Positions 33,922 through 45,288 of a DNA stretch of 64,000 nucleotides are shown here, piece after piece. The stretch is from Vandiemenella viatica (lineage: Eukaryota > Arthropoda > Insecta > Orthoptera > Morabidae). Location: NCBI GenBank assembly GCA_031002005.1, contig CM061914.1, forward strand, positions 16,726,148 to 16,790,147, given 5' to 3'. A model generated the notes under the pieces. The model had not been told where the DNA came from. It did no database searches and saw only the letters and a list, made by a program, of their open reading frames with translations. Each line of letters begins with the position of its first letter. Positions within the stretch are counted from its first letter, which is position 1. Made by a program: the position numbers and the translations under genes.

Positions 33922-34278
33922 TTACTCGCGGCGTCCCCTACGCTCTGCCTGTTTCAATTCAACAAATCTCGCCTTCTCGCGCTGCGACGCTAGATTAGCA
34001 GCTTCATCCAGCAAGTGCCAGAGCTCGGTATCACGCAGTATGTCATATATTCTTCTGTTCTGAAGTTGCATTTGGAGATATGCTCTTGATTCTTCAGTTT
34101 GTTTGCACTCCCAAACCACGTGCTCGGGAGTACTTACTTCGCCACAGTCGCACCTGTTTGTTTCTTTGAGGCCTCTCTGTTCTAAGAAACTGTTGTATGG
34201 GACCATGGCCAGATTATGTAGTGTATGAGCCCTGGAGATGGTTGTAGGTGAGTCATGTTCATTCTCTCTTTCACGCAA
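33922..34278 (-). pseudogene. R1-clade LINE ORF2 C-terminal zinc knuckle
   Basis: A 118-residue frame includes HNLAMVPYNSFLEQRGLKE followed by CDCGEVSTPEHVVWEC, the C-x-C, H, C knuckle at the end of R1-type ORF2 proteins. A charged tail (EKARFVELKQAERRGRRE) ends at the stop near 33,922. The 700 bases between here and the 3' end at 33,234 are 3' UTR. Confidence 0.75.
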
Positions 34279-34419
34279 GGAAGCATGTCGAAGGTCCTTC
34301 TGCCCGTGTTGCTGTTAGTCCATGTTTGCTGCCATTCATCCATCAGCGCATCCCAAATATCTTTTTTGGTTTTAACAGGCCTTCCAATTATTTCAGTAGC
34401 TTGGTCATACCTACCTTTT

Positions 34420-35892
34420 TTAATCCAGTATAAGCGCTCCTCGCTTCCTTACTTCCAGGTCCAGGGGCCAGATACCGAGTATAACCGTTAGGGCATCTGT
34501 GGCCGTTGTTCTGTAAGCCCCAGTTAGTCGGAGCAGAATTCCTCGCTGCGTACGGCGAAGCAGCTCCTTTGGTTTGACCTTTCTTAGGTGCTTGGCCCAA
34601 GTGCTTGCAGCGTATCCAGTAATGGAGGTCAGTATTGCATCGTGATATCTTCTTATGACGAGCGGAGGCAGATTAAACCGTCGTTCGCCAATGCTTATCA
34701 ATTTGTGCATTACCAGTGCTGCTCTTACCACATACTTCCTCCATGTGAGACGCAAATTTCAGTTGTTCCTCCAGGTTTACACCAAGGTAGCGGACTACTG
34801 CTTTTTCTCTTTATTGTTTTTCCCTGGATCCTAATTACCGGATTTCGTTTGAGTGTTCCTTTTAGGAGCATGTAGGTAGTCTTTTGTGGGGCTAGGTTTA
34901 ACTTAACTGCTGCACACCACTTACTCAGGCAATCCAATACTGCTTTGCATTTTGTTTCGAGTTCCTGCCTGGTGTCCGCGTCTATCAGAAGTGCGAGATC
35001 ATCGGCGAATGCCACCACACCCAGCAGTTCTGACATTTGTTGCAATATTTCCATGACCGGTTCCAAACCAATGTCCCAGAAAATTGGTCCACACACTGAT
35101 CCCTGCGGGCAACCTTTCGTCAGTCTTTTCTCTATGTACTTGTTGGGGCACCGCAATTTGGCATATCTATTTCTACAATAATCTCTAAAACTGGTATATA
35201 GGTTTTTTGGACAGTTGATGTTTCTTAAGCGTTCGAACAGCGCGGGCCACCAGAGATTGTCGAATGCGCCAGGCGATATCTACAAATACTCCCACCACAT
35301 AATTTTTGGAAGAGTTTTGAGCTATTTCCATTAAGCGGTTGATGGCGTCCTCTGTTGACTTGCCTGCTCTGAACCCATACTGATTTGGGTTCATCCCATG
35401 TTTTAATCTGTGTTCCTTTAGTTTCTTGCAAAGTATCTTTTCTTGTACTTTCCCTAGAACATTGAGTAAGCAGATTGGACGATAGGATTTTGGGAGTTGT
35501 GGGTCTTTGCCTCCACCTTTCGCTATGATAATCACGTCACTCGTTTTCCATGCATTTGGTATTTTTCCCTGCACCAGGCATTCGTTAAAAAGTTTATTTA
35601 AGGTTGGAACCAGTTGGACGACCAGCTCCTGGAGGACCTCTGCCGGTATCCCATCAGGTCCAGGTGCTTTTCTTTTTGGAAGGGAAAATATTGCCTCTAC
35701 TATCTCTTCATCTGATATGACGCATTTTTGATGTTCACTCTCGTAGGGATCCCACATTTTTTGACGCAGTTCACTTTGCCGAACGGTCTCGTTTTCCGTA
35801 CTATCATCTGGAAGTAGCACGTCAAGTAGCTCCCGTGCAGTTTCCATCCAGTTGGTGGTCATAGATCCATCCAGTTTTCTTACTGTAGACAA
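34420..35892 (-). pseudogene. R1-clade LINE ORF2 reverse transcriptase
   Basis: Frames 35892-35185, 35156-34725 and 34755-34420 read one after the other. The first has RKAPGPDGIPAEVLQEL, SYRPICLLNVLGKV and YGFRAGKSTEDAI. The second has KGCPQGSVCGPIFWDI and the catalytic VAFADDLALLIDADT, then LAPQKTTYMLLKG. The third has RRTQRGILLRLTGAYRTTAT, a signature of the R1 clade. Shifts near 35.2 and 34.75 kb prevent a single protein. The R1 assignment rests on the GAYRTTATDAL thumb and ADDLALL context. Confidence 0.85.
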
Positions 35893-36250
35893 GGTTGTAG
35901 GTGGCCTAATTTTGCCAGCGGCAATCTTGTAAGGGGATGCCCCATGGGCCTGATCTCATATTTTGTCTGACGAAGGCTTCCCAGCTTTTTTGTTTTGTCT
36001 TCAGCAACAGATCCTTGAACTCTTGCTTTTTATTCCTATATCTATCTAGAAGAGTCTGTCTCTCTTCTGTAATGAGGCAACGTTGATATGCTTTTCTTGC
36101 CTTCCTCATTGTGATTCGTAGTTTCTGCAATCTTTCTGTCCATGGTTTGTCTTTTAATCCCGTTGTTTTCTTTAGTGGAATTGCAGTTCTCATTGCGTCC
36201 TTGGATTGCTCGAATTGTTTCTTTCCGCAGCCTTGTCCACATCAAAATCT

Positions 36251-37033
36251 TTATCTTCGACTTGGGGGAGGAATAAAGCAACTCCTCAACCTTGGCCAGT
36301 TGGCTTTGCTGATGTCATATCGCCGTTGAATATTGGTACAGGCGCCTTCGCGCGCACCGTCCCGCAGTCTTCCCAGTTCGAACATAATTAGATTGTGATC
36401 ACTGGTGGTTTGGTTCTCAATCACCTTCCACCCGCTTACTAGGTTTCCTGCTCTTCGATTTGCTAAAGTTATATCTATGTTCGATTTGGCACCTGCTCGG
36501 TCACTGAACGTGTATGGATTGTTTGGCTCGTTTTTGACATACAGCTGTAATTCTCCAATCAGCTCGAGTAACTTTTCTCCTCGTGCGTCTGTACGACCGC
36601 TGTGCCAGAGTGCAGATTTGGCATTTGCATCGGCAACTATCACCGTAGGGCTGTCGCCTATGGCTGTACATATTTCCCTAATCTTGCAAAGATAGGGATC
36701 AATATCGTCTCTGTATTGAAAGTACATGTTAACGAGGACTACGTTTCCCCATTGCGTACCTAACTCCACACACACCGTATGTTCATCGCAGAATTGTGTT
36801 ATTTTTGTGACTGTGATCTGCTTATTGAAGACTATGATGGCACTCATAGGTTTTTTCCCTGTCGAGATTATCTGAGACGTCACTGGCATGTGTGGGATTT
36901 TCCCTTCACTGGAATGGGGCTCTTGAAGACAGAGGATATCTATTTGCATTTCCTCAGCTAGTTTACTCACTTCATGCAAAACCAGACTGGTTCTCCTGCA
37001 GTTTAACTTGTGCGATCTTAATTCTCTCTGCAC
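36251..37033 (-). pseudogene. R1-clade LINE ORF2 endonuclease domain
   Basis: This 260-residue frame matches an APE-type endonuclease. Its start (NCRRTSLVLHEVSKLAEEM) leads to ILCLQEPH (catalytic glutamate), a VVLVNMYF strand, VIVADANAKSALWHSG (the A-D-x-N-A box), TFSDRAGAKSNIDITLA and TTSDHNLIMFEL (the S-D-H box). All main catalytic motifs are present. The domain nicks target DNA to start reverse transcription. The frame ends with a shift near 36,250 before the linker to the reverse transcriptase (35906-36193). Confidence 0.85.
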
Positions 37034-37784
37034 CCCTGCTCATGGATGCCGAGTATGGATATTGCACTGTGGCCACGGCTGTCTCGAGTCAAGCATTATT
37101 CTTCCATGAGTCATCACAAAATGACGATAAATTTGATCTGGATCAAAGATTTCAGTTCCGTCTGTCAAATACTTGCTTGACTATAGTGAGTAACTGGGCT
37201 GAATTAGTAGGTATATTGTTTATCTTAAGTTGAATACGATCAATTGCCTCTGGTTGCGGAAATGTGATGTTTTTGCCATTTGGATGTGCTATTCTGGTTA
37301 GGTGGCGTAACGCTATAGTGAGATTTTGTGTTTCCTCTAGTCTAGCGAGCTGCAGATTGTTTTCAAACTTTTGGTAGATATGGTCTGGAGCTATAGCAGC
37401 GTGTCTTGGTTTTTCGTTCGCTCGGTTTTCGGAGGCCGCCACTAATTTTGCAGTAGTTGGATGTCATTGGAACTGGTCCTACCCACCCAAGTCCAGCTCG
37501 TTTTGGTTGAGGTCTAGGAGAAATATCACAGATGGTAGAAGTAATCTCTGAGTGTTGGAGGATAGATTCATCTGTCTGCGTGCTTACGCTGTTTGCTGTT
37601 TCCTTCCCTTCTTGCAATATTTTCTCCCTGTATCTTGCAGCCCTCTCTGCGTTCCGCCTCTTCCTTGATGGCGTGTTTCTTGTTTTATTCCTCTTTCTTT
37701 TCCTTACTGTTTCTTCTATTAGGTTGATAATGATACTCAATAATTGATCTTTGTATGGTTTAGTCCATCCGCTTGGAGTTTCTT

Positions 37785-38500
37785 CTACTGTCCATAATCA
37801 GTTCTGTTTATCAATCTTTGAAGAAACAGTTGGTATGTCGGACAATCTTTGCCAGATTTGTTGCACGATTTTCCCCGTTTCCTGCATGGGATACAAACAG
37901 CTGACTGTAAGGACTTGCTACAGCCTTCTTTCTTGTGGCTAGTTTCTCCACAATGTTTGCAAGCGGCCGACGTTTGGGTACAATGTTTGCTAATATGACC
38001 ATAATCGTAGCAATGCATACATTTTGGTACTACCGTATAATCTTTTGCAGATATGGCACTGAATTCTATGTATATTTTTCTTTGCTGCATTATTTGCTTC
38101 CTTATTTCAGCACTTACTTCAACAACTTGATGGACAGTGCTTTTATCTCTGGGGCCTGTTCGAAATTTTGACTTGAACCCCTCCAGAAATTGTTGTCTTT
38201 CTATTTTTCCTTCAAAATTTTGTTCATATACTTTTTCTGGGATTTTGCATGGCTCAAGTGACGTGGGTAGTTCGTACAGAATCAACAATGGTTTCCTTTT
38301 CCGCGGCATTTCACACTTCAGATTTTCGTTTAGTTCTTTATTTTCCATGATTTTTCTTACATCATCTTGAGATGCTGTTTCTACGATTACAGCATTATTT
38401 GTGCTACGTATTTTGTTTATTTTTATCTTATCTTTCCCTGGTTTTATGATTCTGGTTAGTTTATCAGCAACCTGTTTCGGAGTTTCTCCATTCTTGGAAG
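37785..38500 (-). pseudogene. R1-clade LINE ORF1 (gag-like, three zinc knuckles)
   Basis: The open frame runs without a stop from the truncation point at about 38,500 to 37,785. It shows a conserved fold segment (KIRSTNNAVIVET, then KRKPLLILYELPTSL), then three knuckles: CMHCYDYGHISKHC, CKHCGETSHKKEGC and CIPCRKRGKSCNKSGKDC. It ends RLINRTDYGQ. ORF1 proteins of this type bind the LINE RNA and form the ribonucleoprotein. The true start codon lies in the lost 5' region. Downstream frames at 37740-37363 and 37442-37152 appear to be shifted continuations or a linker between ORFs. Confidence 0.8.
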
Positions 38501-40019
38501 TTATAGGGTATCACAATAAGATGCAGTACCCCGTCCACATAGTGATGGGCTGTCATTGCCTTCAACAACAGCCGACTCAGTCATGCTTTCGAAACTGATT
38601 GCCACCAAAACATGACACCGGTGGCGGTACTTGCGTGAGGTTCTGAAATCACAGCAGATAAGCCGTTTCTCCACTACGCCTGCGAACATGTCGTCGATTA
38701 TCACTTTGCCACAGACAGAATCGAGACTCGTCTCTAAACATAAATGTACGCCATTCACATGTCCATTTGTGTTTCGCATTATACCAGGGTAATTGATGAT
38801 GGCATGAAATTAAATTAATGGGACACAATGCACATGGGCCAGAGAGTGTAACCCAGCTTCAAGCAATTAGTTTACAATCATCTGGGGAGGGGCGGGGAGG
38901 GGGGGTGTGACTATGTGTAACCACTACTTGGATCTGGCCTGCAGTCAACCATCTGCCAGCAACAGCCACCCACACCATTTGGCGGTCTTCACGAGCTGTT
39001 ATCCATCTGTATGGACCCATACCTGCTCTAGGAGTATTGGACCCTTCTTTCATCCACTGTGGAACAAGCTTGTATACTGAAATTTCACTATGGCCAATCC
39101 TTCAGGAGATTTCACCATATGATGCAGACTTTAAAGACATGTCAATTCTCCGACCTCTCTCACTGTTAGACAATTAGGTGTAGAGAGTTTTCACTCTTCA
39201 CCTTGCCATACTTGTGGGCAACAACGTGTCATGTGACACCTCACTGTTCGCCACTTATACGCTAAAAAATAAATTTAAAAAATTGCAATTTACATAATAT
39301 AATGCACCGTAATTCTCACATTATTACATATAAAACTTTTAATTTTAAATCATTTAATACTCTTCATGCGGGCATACTTGGGGCCAAATTTCATTCGTTT
39401 ATCACAACACCGTCTGGGTGCTGGGATTTTAATTTGCACCAGTTTGTGTATCAGTTGCTAAGTGTAAAGGTCGAACTGCACTTTGCCAATACTGGCCTGT
39501 ACCGTAACCGCAACGACAGCCGGCAGAGTGGCGGCTCGCCCCCTCGCCTCCAAACTTTTCCATAGCTCTCCCGTGTTCCTACCCGGTCTTAAGTCTCCTT
39601 TAACGTTTACAAGTGATTGTTTCAGGGAATCGGTGTTGGGGATGACAGGTAGGTATGACACCCTACTTTATTATAGAGTACCGTACTTTATTCTGCACAA
39701 TTTTGGTACGAATGTACATTAAAATACTTTTTTATCTGACTCACGTAAACACCTAACTGGTTGATATTTTATGTACAAAAATAGTATCCCAGCGCAGTAT
39801 TAACATTATCAATCAAATGTCAATCACTCGCAATTGGTGTGTTTGTTTTGTCTGAGGTTCTTTTCGATTCACTCAGTACTTTTTGTTAGTGAAGAACGAG
39901 ATTATAACATATTTTAATTTAGGTCGCAAAGATTTTGTAAAGTAAAAATAATAATTTCATGTTATCTCAAAGTTCTAGTGACAGAGTTTCTTATTGGGAA
40001 ACTCGCAGTGCACCTATAT

Positions 40020-40225
40020 CGTAGTCACCTAACTTGAAAAGAAGACTACAGATTAACGTGAAATTCAAACCACCGAGCGTCCTTCGCATTAAAAGATAAA
40101 AGCTTTGCCATTGGTAAAAGTCAATTTTAACGCCCGCAAAAATTACAGTCGAGACTGGGATTTGAACCGGGACCTTCAGTTTCCAAATCGCACGTAGTAA
40201 TCATTTGAGTCATCAGTCCGAATAT
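40020..40225 (-). repeat. SINE-B copy inside the hAT
   Basis: Shares the box CTACAGATTAACGTGAAATT with the 16.0-kb copy. It has a tRNA-like B box on the minus strand (GGTTCAAATCCCAGTC, about 40,162). The A box is weakly preserved (TGACTCAAATG). It lies between the Tc1 end and the hAT right end. Confidence 0.6.
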
Positions 40226-41106
40226 AGGTGTGATAAAAAAATAAGTTTTCAAATATGATAAAATAAACGTACTCTTTTTCTTTACCTTATATTTTTATTA
40301 TCAAAAGACACGAATCCACTTTTATGTGTTTGAATACATACTTTTCAGTACTTCTAGATTAGTCTTGCATCTGGTTACGGGGTGCGATTAGGGTGTGGGA
40401 AGTTCAGATACAAATGCGGATTTCGGCTGCAATTTTTGTGGGTCGTGAAATTGGTCTTCAACTCTGGCAAAGCTCTGATTTTTTTAATGCGAAGATGCTA
40501 GGACTCTTCCTACATTTTACGAACATCTGATGAACATGGATGAAACAAAGAATACTTTTTTTTTTAAGGCAAATAATAACATGAAAACAACATTTAGTCG
40601 TAAGTGAAGGTAAATTTCCGAACTCTCTCGATGTGCTTCTCCACATATAGCAGGCCGATACTGATCCGCACCGTCAAAACATAAACCAATCCAATGACGG
40701 CCGATTGTCGGACTGAGGCCCGATCTTGAGAGGCCTCTCTAAAACCACTTTCGATCACCGGTGAGCAACACGTTGCTAAAATCTTGTCATATTGACTGTT
40801 GAACATGAAGTAACTAAAATTGATAATTTTGAAGACGTGATTTACGATTTTGCAGCTGTTAAAGCTAAAAAGAGAATGTGAAAGCAATTGTTTTTAGTTT
40901 ATTGTGTTTTTTTTTAATGAAGTTAATATTACAATTATATTAACTATAATTTTTAATAGCAATAAATGTTTATTTAATTATATTTTATTAATATGATATT
41001 TTACACTTACAAGATATTATATTTTACTTAATTTTGAATTTAAATTTTCAAGGGGTGACACCATCGATATCCGCCCCGGGTGTCACCCACGCTAACTTCG
41101 CCACTG

Positions 41107-41650
41107 GTTGGGATTGGTGAGATTAAATGGAAGGACGCACAGGATTTCTGGTCTGGGGTACACAGGATAATTTGCACACAAGCTGTCAATGGAGTCACTG
41201 GTGTAGGATTTGTAATGAATAAGAGAGTAGGGAAACGGATGAGTTATTATGAACAGTTTACTGACAGGATTATTTTGGTGAGGTTAGAAACTAAGCCCAT
41301 CCCAACCACTTTAGTACAAGTGTACATGCCAATGTCGCAGGAAGATGACAAAGAAATAGAGAAAATGTACACCGAAATTAAGGAATTAATCCAATATGTG
41401 AAGTGGGTGGAAAATCTAATAATCATGGGTGATTGAAATACGATAGTAGGAGAAGGAAAAGAGGGAAATACTGAAAGAAGTTTTGGTCTAGGAGAAAGAA
41501 ATGAGCAAGGAAGCAAGTTGTTAAAATTTTGTGAAAGGTATATGCTAGTAGTGATGAACACACAGTTTAAGAACCATGCAAGAAGAATATACACCTGGAA
41601 ACGGCCTGGGGACACAGGTAGACACAAGCTGGTTTATATCATGGTCAAAC
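41107..41650 (+). pseudogene. LINE-R endonuclease, continued after the hAT
   Basis: The frame resumes as IGEIKWKDAQDFWSGVH, with the E of the E-I-K-W box as a catalytic residue. It continues with GVTGVGFVMNKRVG, a TTLVQVYMP strand and NLIIMGD, where the following TGA replaces the tryptophan of the usual GDWN box. After it come SFGLGERNEQGSKLL and HARRIYTWKRPGD, typical of RTE-type endonucleases. A deletion after about 41,650 joins it to the reverse transcriptase region. It nicked DNA in the ancestral element; this copy cannot. Confidence 0.8.
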
Positions 41651-41699
41651 AGCGATTCAGGAATCAGGATGATTGATAAATAAAAACAACTTGAACAAT

Positions 41700-43229
41700 A
41701 GCGTAATGGAAAAGGAAGGCGATGTTGACATTGATGACTTAGGAGATCCTGTTTTGAGGACAGAATTTAATCGAGCTCAGAATGACTTGAAAGCAAATAA
41801 GGCGGTTCGAATCGATGTGATCCCTGCTGAACCTCTTTAATCCCTAGGAGCAGAAGGAATTGAAATATTATTCAAGCTGATATCAAAAAGTTATGAAACA
41901 GGAGAAATTCCAACTGATTTTAATAAAAATATCATCTTCACACTTCCGAAGAAAGCACAAGCTGACAAATGTGAGCATTATCTCACAATTAGTCTAACAT
42001 CACATGCTTCAAAATTACTGACCAGAATAATATACAGAAGGATGGAAATGGTAGTAGAAGAGATAGTAGGTGAAGATCAGTTTGGGGTTAGGAAAAATCG
42101 CGGTACAAGGGAAGCAATTCTGGCTTTAAGATTAATTTTTGAAGGGCGGATCAAGGAAAACAAAGATACTTTTGTGGCATTTGTTGATTTAGAAAAAGCT
42201 TTTGGGTTAGGTGGGACAAGATGTTCAAAATTTTAAAGAAGTCAGGTCTAAAGTATCGAGATAGAAGAATACTTTATAAATTATATAAGAATCAACTGGC
42301 TGTAATAAAAGTAGAGAATCATGAGAGACAAGCATTAGTTAAAATTGGGAGTGAGACAAGGTTGTAGTCTATCCCAGTTAATATAGGCCCTAGCCTACAA
42401 CTTGTATGTAGAGGAAGCAATAAAGAAAGAAAAGAAAATTCCATGTGGCATAAGTGTTCAGGGAGAAAAAAATTAGTATGCTACAATTTGCTGATGACAT
42501 TGTCTTGTTAGCAGAAAGGGCTGAGGACATTGAGAAATTACTGAATGGCATGAACAAAATACTGCAGGAAGATTTTGGACTGAATACAAATCAAAGCAAG
42601 ACTAAAGTGATGAAATATAGCAGAAATGATACCAATACTAGTAGATTAAATATAAAAATAGGATTGTATGCAATTGGAGAAATAAGTGAATTCTGTTACT
42701 TAGGAAGCAAAATTTCAATGGATGGCCAAAGAAAGAATGATGTTAAAAGCAGAATGGAACTAGCGAAAAGAGCCTTCAAGAATAAGAGAAATCTTTTAGT
42801 TTCAAATGTTGATCTAGAAAAAACTTTTTAAAACTCTATGTGTGGAGCACAGCACTTTACGGTAGCGAAACATGGACTTTAGGAATACCGGAAAGAAGGA
42901 AAATTGAAGCAATTGAAATGTGGTGTTAAAGAAGAATGCTGAAAATTAAGTGGACAGACAAAGTAAGAAATGTATGAGTTTTGGAAATGATGGGTGAAGA
43001 AAGATGTTTGTGGAAGAAGCTTACAGAAAGAAGAGACAGGCTTTTAGGTCAGATTTTGAGACATGCTGGATTAGTTAATCTGCTGGTGGAGGGAACAGTT
43101 GAAGGTAAGAACTACAAAGGAATACAGATATTAGAATATATGAAGCAGATAATTGATGATGTGGGTTGTAGGGGATATGTAGAGATGAAGAGGTTAGCAT
43201 AAGATAGGAAGGGATGGAGGATTGCATGG
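41700..43229 (+). pseudogene. LINE-R reverse transcriptase and C-terminus
   Basis: Plus-strand frames parallel the 1.6-3.1 kb copy: a QNDLKANKAV box (41.79 kb), IIFTLPKKAQADK, GEDQFGVRKNRGTREAI (42042-42236), the catalytic FADDIVLLAE (42.49 kb) in the frame 42454-42831, YLGSKISMDGQ, and MEMMGEERCLWKKL...ILRHAGLVNLLVEGTV (42981-43202). At least five stops or shifts break it. The element ends abruptly at about 43,229 (GGATTGCAT) where a LINE-C fragment begins, without the poly(A) tail seen in the other copy. Confidence 0.85.
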
Positions 43230-43482
43230 AAGGGAAAAGATGACCATGATTACAAGCTGGCACTCGACTTCAGGCACAAGAGTGTGAGAAAAATTTCTTT
43301 CATAGGTAAGGGGGTTTGGAATTTGAATAAGTTACCAAGAGAAATGATGAACAATTTAGTAAAAACGATGAAAGGATATAAAATCCGTAGAGAGCAAAAG
43401 TAGGTGGGTACAGGAAAAGGGTGTGTAGATAAATTGCTACCAGAGCAAGCGCTACATTGCAATTAAATTAAATTACACATTA
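43230..43482 (+). pseudogene. LINE-C 3' end
   Basis: The fragment reads KGKDDHDYKLALDFRHK, then ISFIGKGVWNLNKLPREMMN and YKIRREQK before the stop. The 3' UTR has TTGCTACCAGAGCAAGCGCT and the tail ATTAAATTAAATTA. Directly abutting the LINE-R end, it suggests either a deletion joining two LINEs or one insertion at the edge of the other. Confidence 0.75.
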
Positions 43483-43729
43483 TCATTCATTTAGTTTTTA
43501 ATTTTAAAGTAGTATAATCATTTCACATCTTCTCATTGTGGTTAACTAAATTCTTATTGAATCTCCAGTTGGCATCATAAAATACCAGGAAATTTTTATA
43601 TGCAATCATTTCTAGTCTGGAGAACTGGTCAGGGAGAAGAGATAGTGGACACATTAATGCCTGCACTGCAATAATAGTTTTTAATAAAGATGTAATAAAT
43701 CAATTAAATGGTGATGTGTGATCATATAT

Positions 43730-43830
43730 ACGTGCTAGTGTGGCTGCACATTAACACCACCAAGTTAGATAGGGGAAGCACAATGGGACCTGGTTTGATT
43801 CCTGGTACTCACATACCGGCTGTCCTGTTT
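43730..43830 (+). repeat. Possible tRNA-like SINE fragment
   Basis: A B box (GGTTTGATTCC, about 43,792-43,802) follows a weak A-box-like stretch (GCTAGTGTGGC) by about 50 bases. The evidence is thin. Confidence 0.3.
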
Positions 43831-43844
43831 AGGGTTTTTAGGCA

Positions 43845-43910
43845 GTTTTTAATTATTATTAATTTAATTGCATTGGAGTCAACACTCCAGTGGCAATTCC
43901 CTGAGTCAAC
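43845..43910 (-). repeat. LINE-C 3' UTR tip
   Basis: The minus strand reads AATTGCCACTGGAGTGTTGA followed by CAATTAAATTAATAATAAT, the same 3' end and simple-repeat tail as the LINE-C copies at 20.9, 25.1 and 43.4 kb. Only about 65 bases remain. Confidence 0.6.
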
Positions 43911-43919
43911 TAATTACCC

Positions 43920-43921
<2 letters not shown>

Positions 43922-43953
<32 letters not shown>
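43922..43953. repeat. (TA)n microsatellite
   Basis: About 16 TA dinucleotides. Further AT-only sequence with (TA)n and (AAT)n follows at 44,320-44,470. Confidence 0.9.
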
Positions 43954-43957
<4 letters not shown>

Positions 43958-43959
43958 AC

Positions 43960-44230
43960 AATGAAAAAAAGACGCTAAGTAGCGGAAAGGAATCAAATAA
44001 GGATAGTGAAATGAGCCACCACTTACCTTTAGATGATGGATGTGGGGCGCGAACACACAGAAAAGACACAAACACAAATAATAAAGAAATTTTCGGGAAA
44101 AACCCTTCTTCAACAAGAGAACATTATGGGAGGTGGGTGCACCCGGAGACTGCCTCACGGAAAGACCGCCGGTCGAGAAAATGGTGGGGGAAAATTCAAA
44201 CATAGGAAAAGTAGAGGGGCAGTGAATCAG
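43960..44230 (-). mobile_element. PLE 3'-end fragment with degenerate hammerhead
   Basis: GCCACCACTTACC (44,015) matches the same landmark at 51.75 kb, where a PLE 3' end lies. On the minus strand TTGTTGA, a short hairpin (AAGGG...CCC) and GAAAATTTC occupy the hammerhead position seen at 51.8 kb, but the CTGATGA box has two changes. No coding part adjoins. Confidence 0.45.
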
Positions 44231-44499
44231 AGCTCATACTCGAGCAAAAATTAATATCCAAACTGATTTCTGGTTGGTGGGAAGATCAAAATATAATATA
44301 TATTGGAAAAAAAAATTTTAAAATATTATACAAATAAAAATATATATATAATATAATTATAAATATAATTATATAATAATAATAATAATAATTATAAAAA
44401 TAATAATAATATTTATGAAGTATATATTTATGAAGTATATATTTATGAAGTATATATATATATATATGTATTAAAATTTCTTTTATAATTTGAATGTTA

Positions 44500-44765
44500 A
44501 ATTCCTCCCCATTTACTTTTCCAAACTACAAATTTTAAATTCCTTATGCATTTTTGGTAAATTATTCATTACTACACTTGGTAGTTTGTTCAAATCCCTG
44601 ACACCCTTACCAACAAAAGAAAATTTTCCCCCTCCCTTATGCATGAAATCGAGCGCAAGCTTGTGGTCATGGTCGCCTTTCCCCTTCCATGCACTTTTCC
44701 TAATTATTTTTTTTACCAATTTCCCTCCAAACCCCATCACGAACATATGCCCCATACATTAACAG
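44500..44765 (-). pseudogene. LINE-C C-terminal fragment
   Basis: An 80-codon frame encodes GDHDHKLALDFMHKGGGKFS, KGVRDLNKLPSVVMNNLPK and ends KICSLEK. It is the same domain as 20603-20914, here fully open over its length but lacking the 5' part and the 3' UTR. The left flank is AT-only sequence. Confidence 0.7.
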
Positions 44766-45288
44766 ACTTTCTTTGTTCATCGCTTAATTAATACATATTC
44801 AGGTTAACATCTTTTTTTTCCGCATTGTGTCTCAAAAAGTAATTGGTAATTTTTCAAAACAAGTAATTGTTCATAATAATTAAAAATTTACAGATATAAT
44901 TTTAATTTCTTTCTTGTTCCCACAGCCAATAATTTAAAATTTTGAACTTAACAGGTTTTAATGGTTAATGAGATTTGCCAGGTATTATACCACTCAATTA
45001 TGATTTTGCCTAACTCCTACATACACACTTATATTTTACTCTTCATATTTCACAACATTTCTTCCCTAGTATCTTAAATTTAATCCACGTTTCTTCCTGT
45101 TCTTCTTACAACAATTTTTTTAATACACTCCTTCCATGACAATAAAATAGAAAATTGTTCCTTCACCTCTCATCATATTTTTTAAATCATTTTCTTTTCA
45201 CTTCTTTCTCCTTTGAGAAATAATACCTGTTGTCATTTTCTTTCATTTCTTCCTCTCCTTTGCTGTGATCTTCTTCATGCTTTTGATT
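44766..45288. other. No recognisable feature
   Basis: Very AT-rich; nothing supportable. Confidence 0.4.

Larger units (their letters stand above)
33234..38501 (-). mobile_element. R1-clade LINE, 5'-truncated, 14-bp target duplication
   Basis: This 5,268-base minus-strand retrotransposon is flanked by an exact 14-base duplication, TATAGGGTATCACA, at 33220-33233 and 38502-38515. It contains ORF1 with zinc knuckles, an APE endonuclease, reverse transcriptase and a C-terminal zinc knuckle, and ends in an A-rich tail (AAATAAAAAGTAAA). The N-terminal part of ORF1 is missing at the truncation. It is the innermost element of the nest and so the last arrival. The target is Tc1 DNA, not rDNA, so it is not one of the rDNA-specific R1 lineages. 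Confidence 0.9.
32746..39448 (-). mobile_element. Tc1-like transposon split by an R1-clade LINE
   Basis: The left end CACTGGCGGAAATTAAAATC and the right end, reverse-complemented (AACTGGTGCAAATTAAAATC), are matching Tc1-type inverted repeats; a TA precedes the left one. Minus-strand fragments are in order: the helix-turn-helix region (WITAREDRQMVWVAVAG, about 39.0 kb), the first catalytic region (DSVCGKVIIDD context, 38.7 kb), a GGDSPSL/RGTASY-like stretch (about 38.55 kb), then across the nested LINE a decayed 'QDNARPHTA' region and RGHPAQTVQQLTAK (33.2-32.95 kb). Frames are broken. Minus the nested LINE the element is about 1.4 kb, the usual Tc1 size. Confidence 0.75.
30622..41106. mobile_element. 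hAT transposon inserted in LINE-R, carrying nested elements
   Basis: The left end is CAGTGGCGTAGCTGGG. The right end, reverse-complemented, is CAGTGGCGAAGTTAGCG. Eight-base flanks GTTGGGCT (30614-30621) and GTTGGGAT (41107-41114) differ by one base, as expected of a hAT target duplication. Removing the element rejoins the LINE-R frame (LDVVG then IGEIKW), which confirms the borders. Without nested insertions it is about 3.2-3.8 kb. A subterminal palindrome GGGTGTCACCC/GGGTGACACCC lies at 30,675-30,705. I see no hAT transposase motifs in the remaining interior (30.72-32.74 and 39.45-41.04 kb), so this copy is non-autonomous. Confidence 0.85.

Noticed and set aside
35507..38370. Plus-strand frames across the R1-clade LINE
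   Set aside because: Antisense of the LINE ORFs; no independent domain.
33234..38501. rDNA-specific R1 element marking a ribosomal locus
   Set aside because: The target duplication is Tc1 transposon DNA, and no rRNA sequence is present in the window.
30622..41106. hAT transposase gene inside the nest
   Set aside because: I looked for the TTD-W-TS, DNGANM and hATC motifs on both strands of the hAT interior and found none.
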